Below are positions 1 to 8,535 of a DNA stretch of 20,795 nt, in pieces. The translations under genes and the position numbers were made by a program. This DNA comes from CAWJAP01 sp963834365 (GTDB lineage Bacteria > Acidobacteriota > Vicinamibacteria > Vicinamibacterales > Vicinamibacteraceae). Below the pieces are notes generated by a model that saw only the letters and a program-made list of their open reading frames with translations, did no database searches and was not told where the DNA came from. The DNA is taken from NCBI GenBank assembly GCA_963834365.1, contig CAWIBS010000019.1:1-20795 (forward strand), given 5' to 3'. The number at the start of each line of letters is the position of its first letter. Positions within the stretch are counted from its first letter, which is position 1.

Positions 1-285
1 CGCTATTTTCGCGACGCGCTCTCGCGGCGCGCCGACTACGGGCAGGCGGCCAACAACCTCGCGCTCGTGCTCGTCGCGCGGGGCGACGGCGCGGGCGCCG
101 CCCGCCTGGTCGCGGAGTTCCTGGAGAAAGTCCCGCAGTTCGAGGACGGCTACGTCACGCTCGCCAAGATCGACCTCGCGGCGGGCCGTCTCCGCGAGGG
201 CATCGGCGTGCTCGAGCGGCTGCTGCAGCGCAATCCGACGCACCCCGTCGCCCTGGAGCTGCTGAAACAGTCGAAGGCGAAATAA
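1..285 (+). CDS. TPR-repeat protein, C-terminal fragment
   Basis: The reading frame is open from the first base of the window, so the gene starts upstream, and it ends at a TAA at 283-285. The visible 94 residues are alanine- and leucine-rich helical pairs with TPR-like spacing (a YGQAANNLALVLVARGD segment, then EDGYVTLAKIDLAAGRLREG, then a final helix beginning NPTHPVALELL). TPR proteins are protein-interaction scaffolds. No catalytic domain is visible in this fragment, so the function of the whole protein cannot be told. The following gene has its own promoter and ribosome binding site, so the two are probably not co-transcribed. Confidence 0.6.
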   Translation, partial: RYFRDALSRRADYGQAANNLALVLVARGDGAGAARLVAEFLEKVPQFEDGYVTLAKIDLAAGRLREGIGVLERLLQRNPTHPVALELLKQSKAK

Positions 286-301
286 GTCGGGTACTGAACT
301 A

Positions 302-331
302 TTGACATTCGACCCACAATGCGCCTAAAGT
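302..331 (+). promoter_or_regulatory. Candidate sigma-70 promoter for the TonB-dependent receptor
   Basis: A perfect TTGACA (302-307) is followed after 18 bases by TAAAGT (326-331), which matches four of six positions of TATAAT. It lies 75 bases upstream of the chosen ATG at 406 and just after the stop of the preceding gene. Seen in sequence; activity is inferred. Confidence 0.4.
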
Positions 332-393
332 CGGCCCGTCAAAGATTTGCCCCAATCAGTGTCGAACTCCGACGCGACCCGGTCGCGTCCAGA

Positions 394-401
394 GGGGGAG
401 G
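394..401 (+). promoter_or_regulatory. Ribosome binding site that fixes the start at 406
   Basis: GGGGGAGG lies four bases before ATG 406. The main open frame of the receptor begins only at a GTG at 428, in a different frame and with no binding site, so this element argues that translation starts at 406 and that a one-base insertion lies between about 416 and 434. Confidence 0.6.
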
Positions 402-405
402 ACCT

Positions 406-3400
406 ATGTCCTTCATGAGAGTGCTGCGTGTGGTGTCTGGGACTGGCCGCGGTAGGCCTGGTCTTCTGTGCTGACCCGTCGCTCGTCCAGGCACAAACGA
501 CGAGCGCCACCGTCGCGGGAACGGTGGCCGACGGCCAGGGAGGGATGCTGCCGGGGGTGACGGTCACGCTGACCAGCAACACCCAGGGGAACGTCCTGAC
601 TGCGGTGACGGATACCGAGGGCCGGTTCCTCTTCGCGATCGTGCGGCCCGACACCTATACCCTCAAGGCCACCCTCGAGGGCTTCAAGGCGTTGGAGCGG
701 ACCAACCTCGTCGTCAACGCCAACGATCGCCTGTCGGCCGGCGCCCTGACGCTCGACGTCGGGTCGATGACCGAGGAAGTGACGGTCTCGAGCCGCGTCA
801 GCGAGCTGCAGACGACCAGCGGCGAGCGGTCGTTCGCGCTCGAGAACGAGGCGCTCACCAACATCGCCAACAATGGGCGGATGCTGTTCAACTTCGCGGG
901 AGGCGTGCCCGGTGTGCTCCCGAACAATCCAGGGGAAATCGGCGACGTCGGGGCCTTCACGGTGAACGGCCAGCGGCCCAACTCCAACAACATGACGATC
1001 GATGGCGTCGCCAACATCGACACCGGCAACAACGGCGGCAACATGGCGACGACCAACATCGACGCCGTCGCCGAGTTCAAGGTCCTCACGAACTCCTATC
1101 AGGCAGAGTACGGACGCGCGGTCGGCGCGCAGATACAGGTGGTCACCAAGAGCGGCTCGCGCGACTTCCACGGATCCGGCTACTGGTACGGGCGGCGCTC
1201 CGACTGGAACGCGAACACCTTCATCAACAAGCGCGTCGATCCGGAGATCCCGCTGTCCCAGACCAAGCGCAACGACTCCGGGTACACGGTCGGCGGCCCG
1301 GTGTTCTTCCCGGGCTTCAACGAGGAGAAGAAGAAGCTGTTCTTCTTCTTCAGCCAGGAGCACCAGCGGCGCGTCGAGAACAACGCCGACCGCCGGACCC
1401 GCGTGCCCACGGCCCTCGAGCGCCGCGGCGATTTCTCTCAGAGCGTCGACACCAGCGGCGCCCTGTTCCCGTACATCCGCGACTATCAGAGCGGTCAGCC
1501 GTGCAGCGCCGCCGATACGCGCGGCTGTTTCCAGGACGGCGGCGTGGTGGGCCGCATCCCGGCAAGCCGGCTGTATGCGCCCGGTCTCGCGATCCTCGGC
1601 ATCTACCCGGACGCGAACCTCAGCGGTGCCGGCCAGGGCCTCAACTTCACCAGCCAGGCGCCGAACAACACGCCGCGGCGGGAGGACATGCTGCGCATGG
1701 ACTTCCAGGCCACCGACAACTGGCGCGTCACGGGCCGGTACATGAAGACGAAGGAAGACATCCTGCAGGCCTACGGCACCACGTGGGCCGGCAACGGCAG
1801 CGACCAGCTCCCGACGCCGACGCTGTTCCTGCACCCGGGCTCGAACTACATGCTGTCGGCGACCGGCGTGCTCAGCGACTCCATGTCCCTCGAGCTCAGC
1901 TGGGGCCGCGCCGCCAACTCGCTCGACTACGAGCTACAGCTCGAGAACCTGTTCCGCGGCAACTCAGGGGTGAGCGCGCTGCCGTACTTCTACCCGGACG
2001 CGGTGCAGGGCGACTACGTGCCCTGGTTCCAGTTCCGCGGCGGCCGCACCGGCAACGCCGGACAATACCAGACCGATCGCGGCGTGTTCACGAACAAGAA
2101 CGTCACCCACGATGTCCTCGCGAACCTGACCAAGGTCGCCGGTCCGCACGCGCTCAAGGCGGGCTTCTACTACCAGAACAGCTTCAAGCCCCAGAGCATC
2201 TTCGGCGCCCACAACAGCAGCATCATATTCAACGATGACGCGAACAACCCGTTCGACACCGGCTACGGGTACGCCAACGCGGCCACTGGCGTGTTCAGGG
2301 ACTACAGCCAGACCAACAAGTACGCGATCCCGGAGTGGCGTTACCACAACGTCGAGTTCTACGCCCAGGACAACTGGAAGGCCGGCAGCAAGCTGACGAT
2401 CGACTACGGCCTCCGCTTCTACTGGCTCACGCCGCAGTGGGACGAGTCGCTCCAGGCCTCGAACTTCCTTCCTGACGCCTTCGACGCCAGCAACGCGGCC
2501 CGGCTCTATAGACCGGTTTGCCTCGGCGCCTATCCGTGCTCGGGCAACGACCGGCGCGGCATGGATCCGCGGCTCGTTTCACAGGGCGTGGCGCCGACGC
2601 CGGCCAACACCGTCGAAGGGCGGTTCATCGGCCGGCTGACGCCGGATTCCGACCGCTTCAACGGGTCGTTCCAGGCTGGCCAGGGGATCGAGGACCAGCT
2701 GCAGGATGGCCCGACTTTCAAGATCTCCCCCCGCGTCGGCATGGTCTACGACCTGAGCGGCAACGGCGAGATGATCGTCCGCGGCGGCTGGGGATCTTCT
2801 ACGACCGGCCGCAGGGCAACATGGTGTTCGAAATGATTAACAACGCCCCTGGCGTCCTGAGCTCCTCCGTCCAGTGGGGGCGTCTCCAGGATCTGTCCAC
2901 GGGCAGCGGCAGCGAGCCCAACCCGGTGCTGGGCCTGCTTCCGACGGTCTTCGATTTCGAGCCACCGAGAGTCACGCAGTGGAACGTCGGCTTCCAGCGC
3001 AAGTTGTTCGGCAATTTCATGTATGACCTGGCCTACGTCGGCTCCAAGTCGGATGACCTGCTCCGCCAGGTGCAGATCAACGCCGTGCCCCGCGGCGGGA
3101 CCTTCGCGGCGGCGAACCAGGACCCGACACGCGCGCCGAGCGCCGTCCCTGGCGCCAGCGCGCTCTCCCAAGACCTGCTGCGGCCCTACCAGGGCTACGG
3201 CGCGATCCGGATGTGGGAGTACAGCGGCTACTCGAACTACCACTCGCTGCAGACGGGCGTCACCAGACGCTTCGACGACGGCCTGATGTTCTCGGTCTTC
3301 TACGTGTGGAGCAAGACGCTGGGCATCAACAACAACGACGGCGCGACCGGCCTGCCGAACGCGACCGACGAAGAGGTCCGTCGCCTCGACTACTCGTACA

Positions 3401-4023
3401 TCGACACGGATCGCCCGCACAACTTCGTCACGAGCTTCATCTACCAGCTGCCGTTCTTCAAGGACAACGACAGCGTGCTGTCGTGGATCGCGGGCAACTG
3501 GCAGGTGTCAGGCAATTACCGCTGGACCAGCGGGCGGCCGCAGACCGTCAATTTCGACATCCCGGGCATCGGTGCGGCGAACCTCACGGGCAGCGCCGAC
3601 GGCAACCCCAACGCGCGCATCGTCCTGACGTGCGATCCCGGCACCGGCTGGAGCGACGACGAGTACGCGCAGTTCAACACGTCGTGCTTCGCGCCACCGC
3701 AGCCCGGCAGCGATGGCGCCGAATCGGCGCGGTATTTCCTGCGTCAGCCGCCGATCAACAACGTCGATCTCTCGCTCTCCAAGGCCTTCGGCGGACCGAA
3801 GAGCCTGAGGTTCGAGTTCCGCATCGACGCGTTCAACCTGCTGAACCACACGCAGTTCACGGGCTTCAACAGTACGGCGAATTTCGCCAGCCTGACCGAT
3901 CACACGATTACCAACCTCCCCCGCGACGCGGCCGGCAACCTGGTGCGACGCGACGGCTTCGGGTCCGTCAGCGGCGTGGCCGCGCCGCGCTCGCTGCAGC
4001 TCGTCACGCGCGTGACGTTCTAG
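406..4023 (+). CDS. Oar-like TonB-dependent outer-membrane receptor (frameshifted twice)
   Basis: About 1,205 residues. Order: signal peptide (basic start MSFMRVLRV, then a hydrophobic stretch ending near VQAQ), a carboxypeptidase-regulatory-like beta-sandwich (about residues 30-115, GTVADGQGGMLPGVTVTLTS), a plug domain (about 130-250, with FTVNGQRPNSNNMTIDG and the GRAVGAQIQVVTKSG segment), then a long beta-barrel ending in a terminal phenylalanine (LVTRVTF), the usual signal for barrel assembly. The family takes up or binds large substrates with TonB energy; the substrate is unknown. Two frame changes are visible: one just after the start (ATG 406 is in a different frame from the signal-peptide core) and one near 2790, where TGGGGATC should carry one more G to restore RGGWGIFYDRPQG. 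The total span is a multiple of three, as expected for one insertion plus one deletion. No in-frame stops occur otherwise, so I read it as an intact gene with sequence errors. Confidence 0.85.
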
Positions 4024-4068
4024 TTCGGCGCCGGCCGCCCTCAGCGTCCGGCGCGGCAGCCGCTTGAT

Positions 4069-4115
4069 CCGCGCTGCTGTTCAGCCAGCCCCTGAGGGGC
4101 TGGCTGGCAGCGCGG
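4069..4115. repeat. Strong two-part inverted repeat downstream of the receptor
   Basis: An inner perfect 11-bp stem (4082-4092 with 4096-4106, loop TGA) is extended by an outer perfect 9-bp stem (4069-4077 with 4107-4115), with a four-base bulge on the left only. No T-run follows, so it is not a typical intrinsic terminator; it could protect the mRNA 3' end or be a relic repeat. Confidence 0.55.
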
Positions 4116-4198
4116 ACGGCTGCACGGTAATCGCGTGCCCACCGAGGCCTCGGCCCGCAGCGGTCACTTCCAGCGAGCGTCGACTCCCGCTCGGCCAC

Positions 4199-4240
4199 GG
4201 GCCGGCGCCCGCCGCACGGGCGCCGGCCCTTTTTCTTTTT
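4199..4240 (+). terminator. Intrinsic (Rho-independent) terminator of the receptor gene
   Basis: A perfect 13-bp GC-only stem (4199-4211 with 4217-4229) with a five-base loop CCGCA is followed directly by TTTTTCTTTTT (4230-4240). This is a textbook plus-strand terminator lying 176 bases after the receptor stop codon. It isolates the receptor from the antitoxin gene downstream. Confidence 0.85.
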
Positions 4241-4295
4241 CGCCCCTCGCCATCCGACTGCAGCCGGCGCCAATCACTGCTGTCAACTCGCGCGG

Positions 4296-4301
4296 TATAT
4301 T
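4296..4301 (+). promoter_or_regulatory. Candidate -10 element for a leaderless vapB transcript
   Basis: TATATT ends six bases before the ATG at 4308, and no ribosome binding site lies between. A transcript starting at the usual distance would begin on or next to the ATG, that is, leaderless. No convincing -35 box is seen. Confidence 0.35.
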
Positions 4302-4307
4302 TGTGCC

Positions 4308-4553
4308 ATGAAGTCTGCCATTGATTCTGCCGGTCGGGTCGTCATCCCGAAGCCGCTCCGCGCGCGCCTCGGGCTCGATCCGGGGAGGATCGTGGAAATT
4401 CGCGAGCGGGACGGCCGGATCGAGATCGAGCCGGCGTCGATGCCGATGTCCCTGGCGCGGCGCGCGGGAGGCCCCGTGGCCGTCCCCGAGTCGGAGTTGC
4501 CGCCGCTGACCGACGAACTGGTGCGGGCGACGCTCGAGGGCACGCGCCGGTGA
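4308..4553 (+). CDS. vapB: AbrB/VapB-type antitoxin
   Basis: 81 residues. The N-terminus is a SpoVT-AbrB swapped-hairpin DNA-binding domain: MKSAIDSAGRVVIPKPLRARLGL followed by DPGRIVEIRERDGRIEIEP (residues 1-45). The C-terminal tail (LTDELVRATLEGTRR) is the kind that wraps the toxin in VapBC pairs. In this family the antitoxin neutralises a PIN-domain RNase and represses its own operon. The stop codon overlaps the GTG of the downstream toxin remnant by four bases (GTGA), typical of translational coupling. The gene is intact although its partner is not. Confidence 0.8.
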   Translation: MKSAIDSAGRVVIPKPLRARLGLDPGRIVEIRERDGRIEIEPASMPMSLARRAGGPVAVPESELPPLTDELVRATLEGTRR

Positions 4554-4839
4554 CCGCCGTTTTGACGCGGCTCCCGCCGCCCCACCCCACCGCGCACCGC
4601 CGGATCTCGTGGCGAGGTTTCTCGCCGAGCGCTTTCCCGACGCGCCGCTTCTCCTTCCTGCTCGCGCGCACGCCGCGCTGGTCGAGGCGTCGGCGCTGGC
4701 AGGCCTCGCCGGAGGCGCAATCTACGACGCGCTCATCGCGGCGACGGCACGCCACGCCGGCGCAACGCTGCTGACGCGGGATCAGCGGGCCCGTCTTGTC
4801 TACGACCGCATGCAAGTTCCCTACGAACTGGTCGGCTGA
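4550..4839 (+). pseudogene. vapC: VapC PIN-domain toxin, N-terminally deleted remnant
   Basis: The 3' two-thirds of a PIN-domain ribonuclease are recognisable: AVLTRLPPPH, a frame change near 4590, then DLVARFLAERFPDAPLLL, then GGAIYDALIAATARHAG with the acidic residue YD, then TLLTRDQRA with the last acidic residue, and the end VPYELVG at 4839. The first 45-50 residues of a normal VapC, holding the catalytic aspartate of the DTS/DTN motif and the second acidic residue, are absent. The antitoxin stop runs straight into the TAVLTRLP segment, which normally sits near residue 50. With two of the four metal-binding acids gone it cannot be an active RNase as read here. Confidence 0.65.
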
Positions 4840-4876
4840 CGGGAGCCAGGCCTGGACGCACATCAGACCCGGCCTC

Positions 4877-4978
4877 ACTTGTGTTGGTGAAGTGGCGCAG
4901 GCCTTCAGGCCTGCCCGGGCCCGCGCTGGCCGGGCTGAAGCCCGGCGCCACCTTGGCGGGCCCGTTGTCAACACAAGT
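4877..4978. repeat. MITE-like palindromic element, copy A
   Basis: A perfect 10-bp inverted repeat (4877-4886 ACTTGTGTTG, 4969-4978 CAACACAAGT) encloses a 73-bp core (4892-4964). In the core are two hairpins, CAGGCC-TTCA-GGCCTG and CCGGGC-TGAA-GCCCGG, whose loops are reverse complements, and an outer pair GTGGCGC/GCGCCAC. The core occurs again at 20575-20647 at the same length and with few differences. No transposase gene is nearby. The size and terminal repeats fit a non-autonomous miniature element or REP-like repeat. Confidence 0.65.
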
Positions 4979-5088
4979 AAAGTCTCGACTTGGCGTCGGA
5001 GCGGATCCGTGCGCGGGCCGGGCCCACGCGCAGTCAGCCGTGGTGGCGGTCCGGCAATGCGGCACGCGCACGTCAGGGCATCTCCTGT

Positions 5089-6484
5089 ATGCACACACCA
5101 TCTCCGATCGATGTCAGCCACCTGATCGACGGCGGGCGCTGGGGCGGCTACCAGCGCTGGCTCGTCGCCCTGACGGCGCTCACGATCGTCTTCGACGGCA
5201 TCGACAATCAGCTGATGGGCGTGACGATTCCGACCGTCATGCGCGAATGGTCGCTGCCGCGCAGCGCGTTCGCGCCGGTCATCTCGCTCGGATATCTCGG
5301 CATGATGATCGGCGGCGCGATCGCCGGTGTCGTGGGCGACCGATTCGGCCGCCGCGTCGCGCTGCTGGGCAGCATGGTGGTCTTCGGCAGCATGACGATG
5401 GCCGTCGCCCTGGCCGACGGCGTGGCCTCGCTGGGCGCGCTGCGGCTGCTGGCCGGGGTTGGCCTCGGCGGCGCCATTCCGAATGCCGCCGCGCTCGCGG
5501 CCGAGTACGTGCCGGTTCGCCACCGCCCCGTGGCCGTCACGGTCACGATCGTCTGCGTGCCTCTCGGCGCCATGCTGGCGGGCCTCATCGCGATTCCGGC
5601 GCTCCCCGCCCTGGGCTGGCGCGCGCTCTTCTTCGCCGGAGGGGCGATCCCCGTCGCCGCTGCCGTGGCGCTGGCGTGGCTGCTCGCGGAGTCGCCGCGG
5701 TATCTGGCACGCCACCCACATCGCTGGCCGGAGCTCGTCGTGTCGTTGCGGCGCATGGGGCATGACGTCCCCGCCGACACGACGTTCGCCGATCCCTCGG
5801 ACACCGCCGTGCGGCGCGCCTCGATCGGGACGCTGTTCACGCCCGATTTCCGCGCCGACACTTTTGCCCTCTGGGCGGCCTTCTTTTCCTGTCTGCTTGC
5901 CGTCTATCTGGCGTTCAGCTGGGTGCCGTCGATGCTGGCAGGCGCCGGATTCAGTTCCTCGGTGTCCAGCACCGGCATCATGGCGTTCAACCTGGGCGGG
6001 GTCGATCGGCGCGCTCGCGGGCGGCGTCTGCATCACCCGCTGGGGCTCCCGCGCCTCGATGCTCGTGATGACAGGACTCGCTGTCGCCAGTGCGGCGGTG
6101 ATGAGCGCGATGCCGCTGTCCGCCGGCTCGCCCGTTGCGCCCATCATCGCGATGCTCGCGGTGACCGGCGGGTTGATCAACGGCGTCCAGACGACGATGT
6201 ACGCGCTCGCGGCGCACGTGTATCCCGCAGTCATCCGCGCCACCGGCGTCGGCACCGCCGTCTCGTTCGGACGGACCGGCGCCGTCCTGAGCGGCTACAT
6301 CGGCGCGTGGGCGCTCGAGTACCGCGGCGCCGTATCGTTCTTTGCTGTCATCGCCTGCGCGATGGCGGTCTGCTGGGTCGCGCTCGCGTCGGTGCGGCGG
6401 CACGTGCGAGGTAACGGAGGGGACGGAGGGAACGGTTTTAACACAGAGCAACGGATAACGGATGACGAACAGAGAAGAGCCTGA
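5089..6484 (+). CDS. MFS transporter, aromatic acid:H+ symporter (AAHS/PcaK-BenK type)
   Basis: About 464 residues with twelve predicted membrane helices. The AAHS hallmark DGxD lies in helix 1 (VFDGIDN, residues 36-39) and the MFS loop motif GDRFGRR lies after helix 2 (residues 83-89); AESPRYL ends the first half. Family members import 4-hydroxybenzoate, protocatechuate, benzoate or hydroxycinnamates with protons. It lies next to, and convergent with, the aromatic catabolic operon, which supports an aromatic substrate. The ATG at 5089 was chosen because MHTPSPIDVSHLID is a normal AAHS N-terminus; no good ribosome binding site is visible. One frame change sits in the GGGG run at about 5997-6000, where one G too many breaks FNLGGSIGALAGG. 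The last 25 or so residues (RGNGGDGGNGFNTEQ and on) are encoded by the left arm of the 46-bp inverted repeat and are not typical transporter sequence. Confidence 0.8.
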
Positions 6485-6587
6485 TTTATTTATTCGTTTG
6501 TTTGTCTGACTGATTGAATTCCCTCCGTTCGCCTCTGTTACTCCGTTGCTCTGTGTTAAAACCGTTTCCTCCGTCCCCTCCGTTACC
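6410..6587. repeat. 46-bp inverted repeat spanning two convergent gene ends
   Basis: The left arm (6410-6455) and right arm (6542-6587) are reverse complements with one mismatch. The arms are built from GGACGGAGG-like words and contain TTTTAACACAGAGCAACGG. The 86-bp loop includes an AT-rich stretch of four-base steps (TTTATTTATTCGTTTG and onward), unlike anything else in the window. The left arm is read as the C-terminus of the transporter; the right arm supplies the TAA stop of the MetE-like gene. As RNA from either strand it would form a very stable hairpin, so it could act as a two-way transcript end. Confidence 0.75.
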
Positions 6588-7678
6588 CAGCGTCCCACAC
6601 GGCTTTCGCCGTCCGGCCAACCAGTTCGAGCTTGCGTCGCTGATCGTCGGACGTCAATCGATTGCCTTCGTGCGTGGACGCGAATCCGCATTGCGGGCTG
6701 AGCGCCAGCCGGTCGAGCGGGATGAAGCGCGATGCCTCTTCGATGCGGCGCTGCAGGTCGTCGGCGGACTCGAGGCGCGGCTGCTTCGAGCTGACCAGTC
6801 CCGAGTACCACGATGCGATCGTCGGGCACGTGCCGCAGCGGATCGAACGTGCCGGATCGCTCATCGTCGTACTCGAGCAGGAACCGGTGGAACGCCGCGC
6901 GGCGAAAGACCTGCGCCGCAATCCGGTCGTAGCCGCCGGAGGCGTAGAACATGCTCTTGTGATTGCCGCGACAGATGTGCAGGCCGAACGTCACCCCGGC
7001 ATGGCCGCGGATGATCGCGTTGTCGAGCTCGATGCAGGTGTCGAGCAGCCGGTCGGGATCGCTGCCCCGCTGGCGGTAGCCCTCGCGGATGGTCTCGTCG
7101 AGCAGCGCGGCGTACTGCGGCGCATCGATCTGGACGTACTGGCAGCCGAGGCGGGCGAGCTCGGCAATCTCGCGGCGCGTGAAGTCCACCAGGTCCGCCA
7201 GATAGGCGTCGCGCGTCGGATAGGCGCCGCGTGACTTGTCGGGATCGTAGTACGCGGCCGCCTGCTGCGCGCTGATCAGCGTCACCTTGACTTGCCGGGA
7301 GGTCCGGCCCCGGAGATAGGTGAACTCCTCGACGCTCATCTGCCGCCGCCATCGCAGCTTGTCCACCACGACCGGCCGGCGCAGCGGCGCCTCGTGGCCC
7401 TCCGCATCGCGAAAGGTCACCGACCAGCCGCCGTACCTGTCGAATCCCTCGACGGCATCGACGAGATGTCCGAAGAACGCGTAGCGCCGCAGCTCCCCGT
7501 CGGTGACGACGTCGAGGTCCGCGGCTTCCTGGAGGGCGATGGCCTCGTCCACGGCGCGGTCTTCGAGCCGCTTGAACTCGGTCGCGGACAAGCGCCCCTG
7601 CTCCACCTCGCCCCGGGCCGCCATCAGCCCCTCGGGCCTGAGGAGGCTGCCGATGACATCACTTCTCCACGTGTTCAT
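6583..7678 (-). CDS. MetE-like core methyltransferase (cobalamin-independent methionine synthase family, COG0620)
   Basis: About 364 residues, corresponding to the C-terminal catalytic barrel of MetE without the N-terminal half. The N-terminus MNTWRSDVIGSLLRPEGL is typical of the short YxjG/YxjH-like branch. The zinc site looks complete: H234 and C236 in GLHICRGNHKS, a candidate glutamate at 269 (FLLEYDDE), and C330 in LALSPQCGF. Known members transfer a methyl group to homocysteine or another thiol; the donor for this short branch is not settled. Its ATG overlaps the stop of the upstream amidohydrolase by four bases (ATGA), so it is translationally coupled to the hydroxycinnamate genes. A role in handling methyl groups from methoxylated aromatics is inference only. 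One frame change near 6800 (CCC run on the plus strand) breaks VVLGLVSSKQPR. The stop codon lies inside the 46-bp inverted repeat. Confidence 0.75.
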
Positions 7679-8535
7679 GAGAACAGCAGCCTGACCGCGT
7701 TCTCCTTGAGGATCAGCGGCCGTACCTCCTCGCGGATGGCGGTGGTCTGGAAATCCGCCAGCCACCGGTCCGGCGTGAGCCACGGATAGTCCGAGCCGAA
7801 GAGCACCTTGCGCTTGAGCAGGGTATTCGCGTACTGCACGAGCGTGGGCGAGAAGTACTTCGGCGACCACCCCGAGAGATCGATGTACACGTCGGCTTGT
7901 GCAGGCAGATCGAGATCGCTTCGTCCTGCCACGGGAACGACGGATGCGCCATGATGATCGGCAGGCCGGGAAAATCGACGGCCACGTCGTCGATCGGCAT
8001 CGGATTGCCGTATTTCAGCCGGACGCCGCCGCCGCCGGGCATGCCGGTGCCGATGCCGCTGTGGCCGGTGTGGAACAGGACCGGCAGGTGCGCCTCGGCG
8101 AAGACCTCGTAGAGCGGATACGCCATCCGATCGTTGGGTTCGAACTGCTGGAGCGGCGGGTGCAGCTTCAGGCCCGCGGACGCGGCCCTCCGAGACCAGG
8201 CGGCGCGCCTCGCGCACGCCGTCGGCGCCACGATTCGGATCGATGCTGGCGAACGCGATGGCGATGTCCGGGTTCGCCGCCGCGAAGTCGGCCACCTCGT
8301 CGTTCGACAACTGCGGCCGGCCTGACAGCCGTTCGTCCACCGAGAACACGACGCAGGCCATGCGTCGCGACCGGTAGTACTCGGCCAGCCCGTCACGGTC
8401 CCGGACGGCGCCGCTGTCGCCGAAATAGGCGCGCGCCGCGGCGTCTGCCGCGGCGGCGTCAGCGGCGCTTCGAGATGGACGTGCACGTCGATCGCGGTGA
8501 GGCCGTCTGAGCTGAATCGCCACCGGCCTGATCAT
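7675..8535 (-). CDS. Amidohydrolase_2 family hydrolase, candidate beta-ketoacyl-CoA hydrolase (PhdC/CouO-like role)
   Basis: About 286 residues, a metal-dependent TIM barrel. Visible metal motifs in order: IDVHVH (HxH), LKLHPPLQQF, LFHTGHSG, IIMAHPSFPW and LFGSDYPW with the last aspartate. Between a CoA synthetase and a MetE-like gene, in an operon with a hydratase/dehydrogenase and pobA, it matches the position of the amidohydrolase (PhdC in Corynebacterium glutamicum, CouO in Rhodococcus jostii) proposed to cleave the 3-keto-3-arylpropanoyl-CoA formed from coumarate or ferulate. That assignment is inferred from context; other Amidohydrolase_2 activities such as decarboxylation remain possible. 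At least four frame changes occur (near 8505, 8465, 8180 and 7890); the coding sense resumes each time. The ATG at 8535 is chosen because it overlaps a TGA in the ATGA arrangement and leads directly to the HxH motif. Confidence 0.7.
   Translation of the reverse strand: MIRPVAIQLRRPHRDRRARPSRSAADAAAADAAARAYFGDSGAVRDRDGLAEYYRSRRMACVVFSVDERLSGRPQLSNDEVADFAAANPDIAIAFASIDPNRGADGVREARRLVSEGRVRGPEAAPAAPAVRTQRSDGVSALRGLRRGAPAGPVPHRPQRHRHRHARRRRRPAEIRQSDADRRRGRRFSRPADHHGASVVPVAGRSDLDLPAQADVYIDLSGWSPKYFSPTLVQYANTLLKRKVLFGSDYPWLTPDRWLADFQTTAIREEVRPLILKENAVRLLFS

Noticed and set aside
413..1834. Long antisense open frame (473 codons) under the receptor gene
   Set aside because: It is Arg/Val/Asp-rich shadow coding from the GC-rich opposite strand, has no family motif, and the plus strand has an unmistakable receptor here.
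4082..4106. Perfect 11-bp hairpin as an intrinsic terminator
   Set aside because: No T-run follows; the better terminator is at 4199-4240. Reported as an inverted repeat instead.
4990..5088. Earlier start for the transporter at 4990
   Set aside because: The added residues are Arg/Ala-rich and unlike AAHS N-termini; ATG 5089 gives the expected cytoplasmic N-terminus before helix 1.
4342..6255. Minus-strand open frame of 637 codons across vapBC, the repeat and the transporter
   Set aside because: It crosses unrelated features including the palindromic element and has extreme Arg/Ala/Pro composition; it is an antisense shadow.
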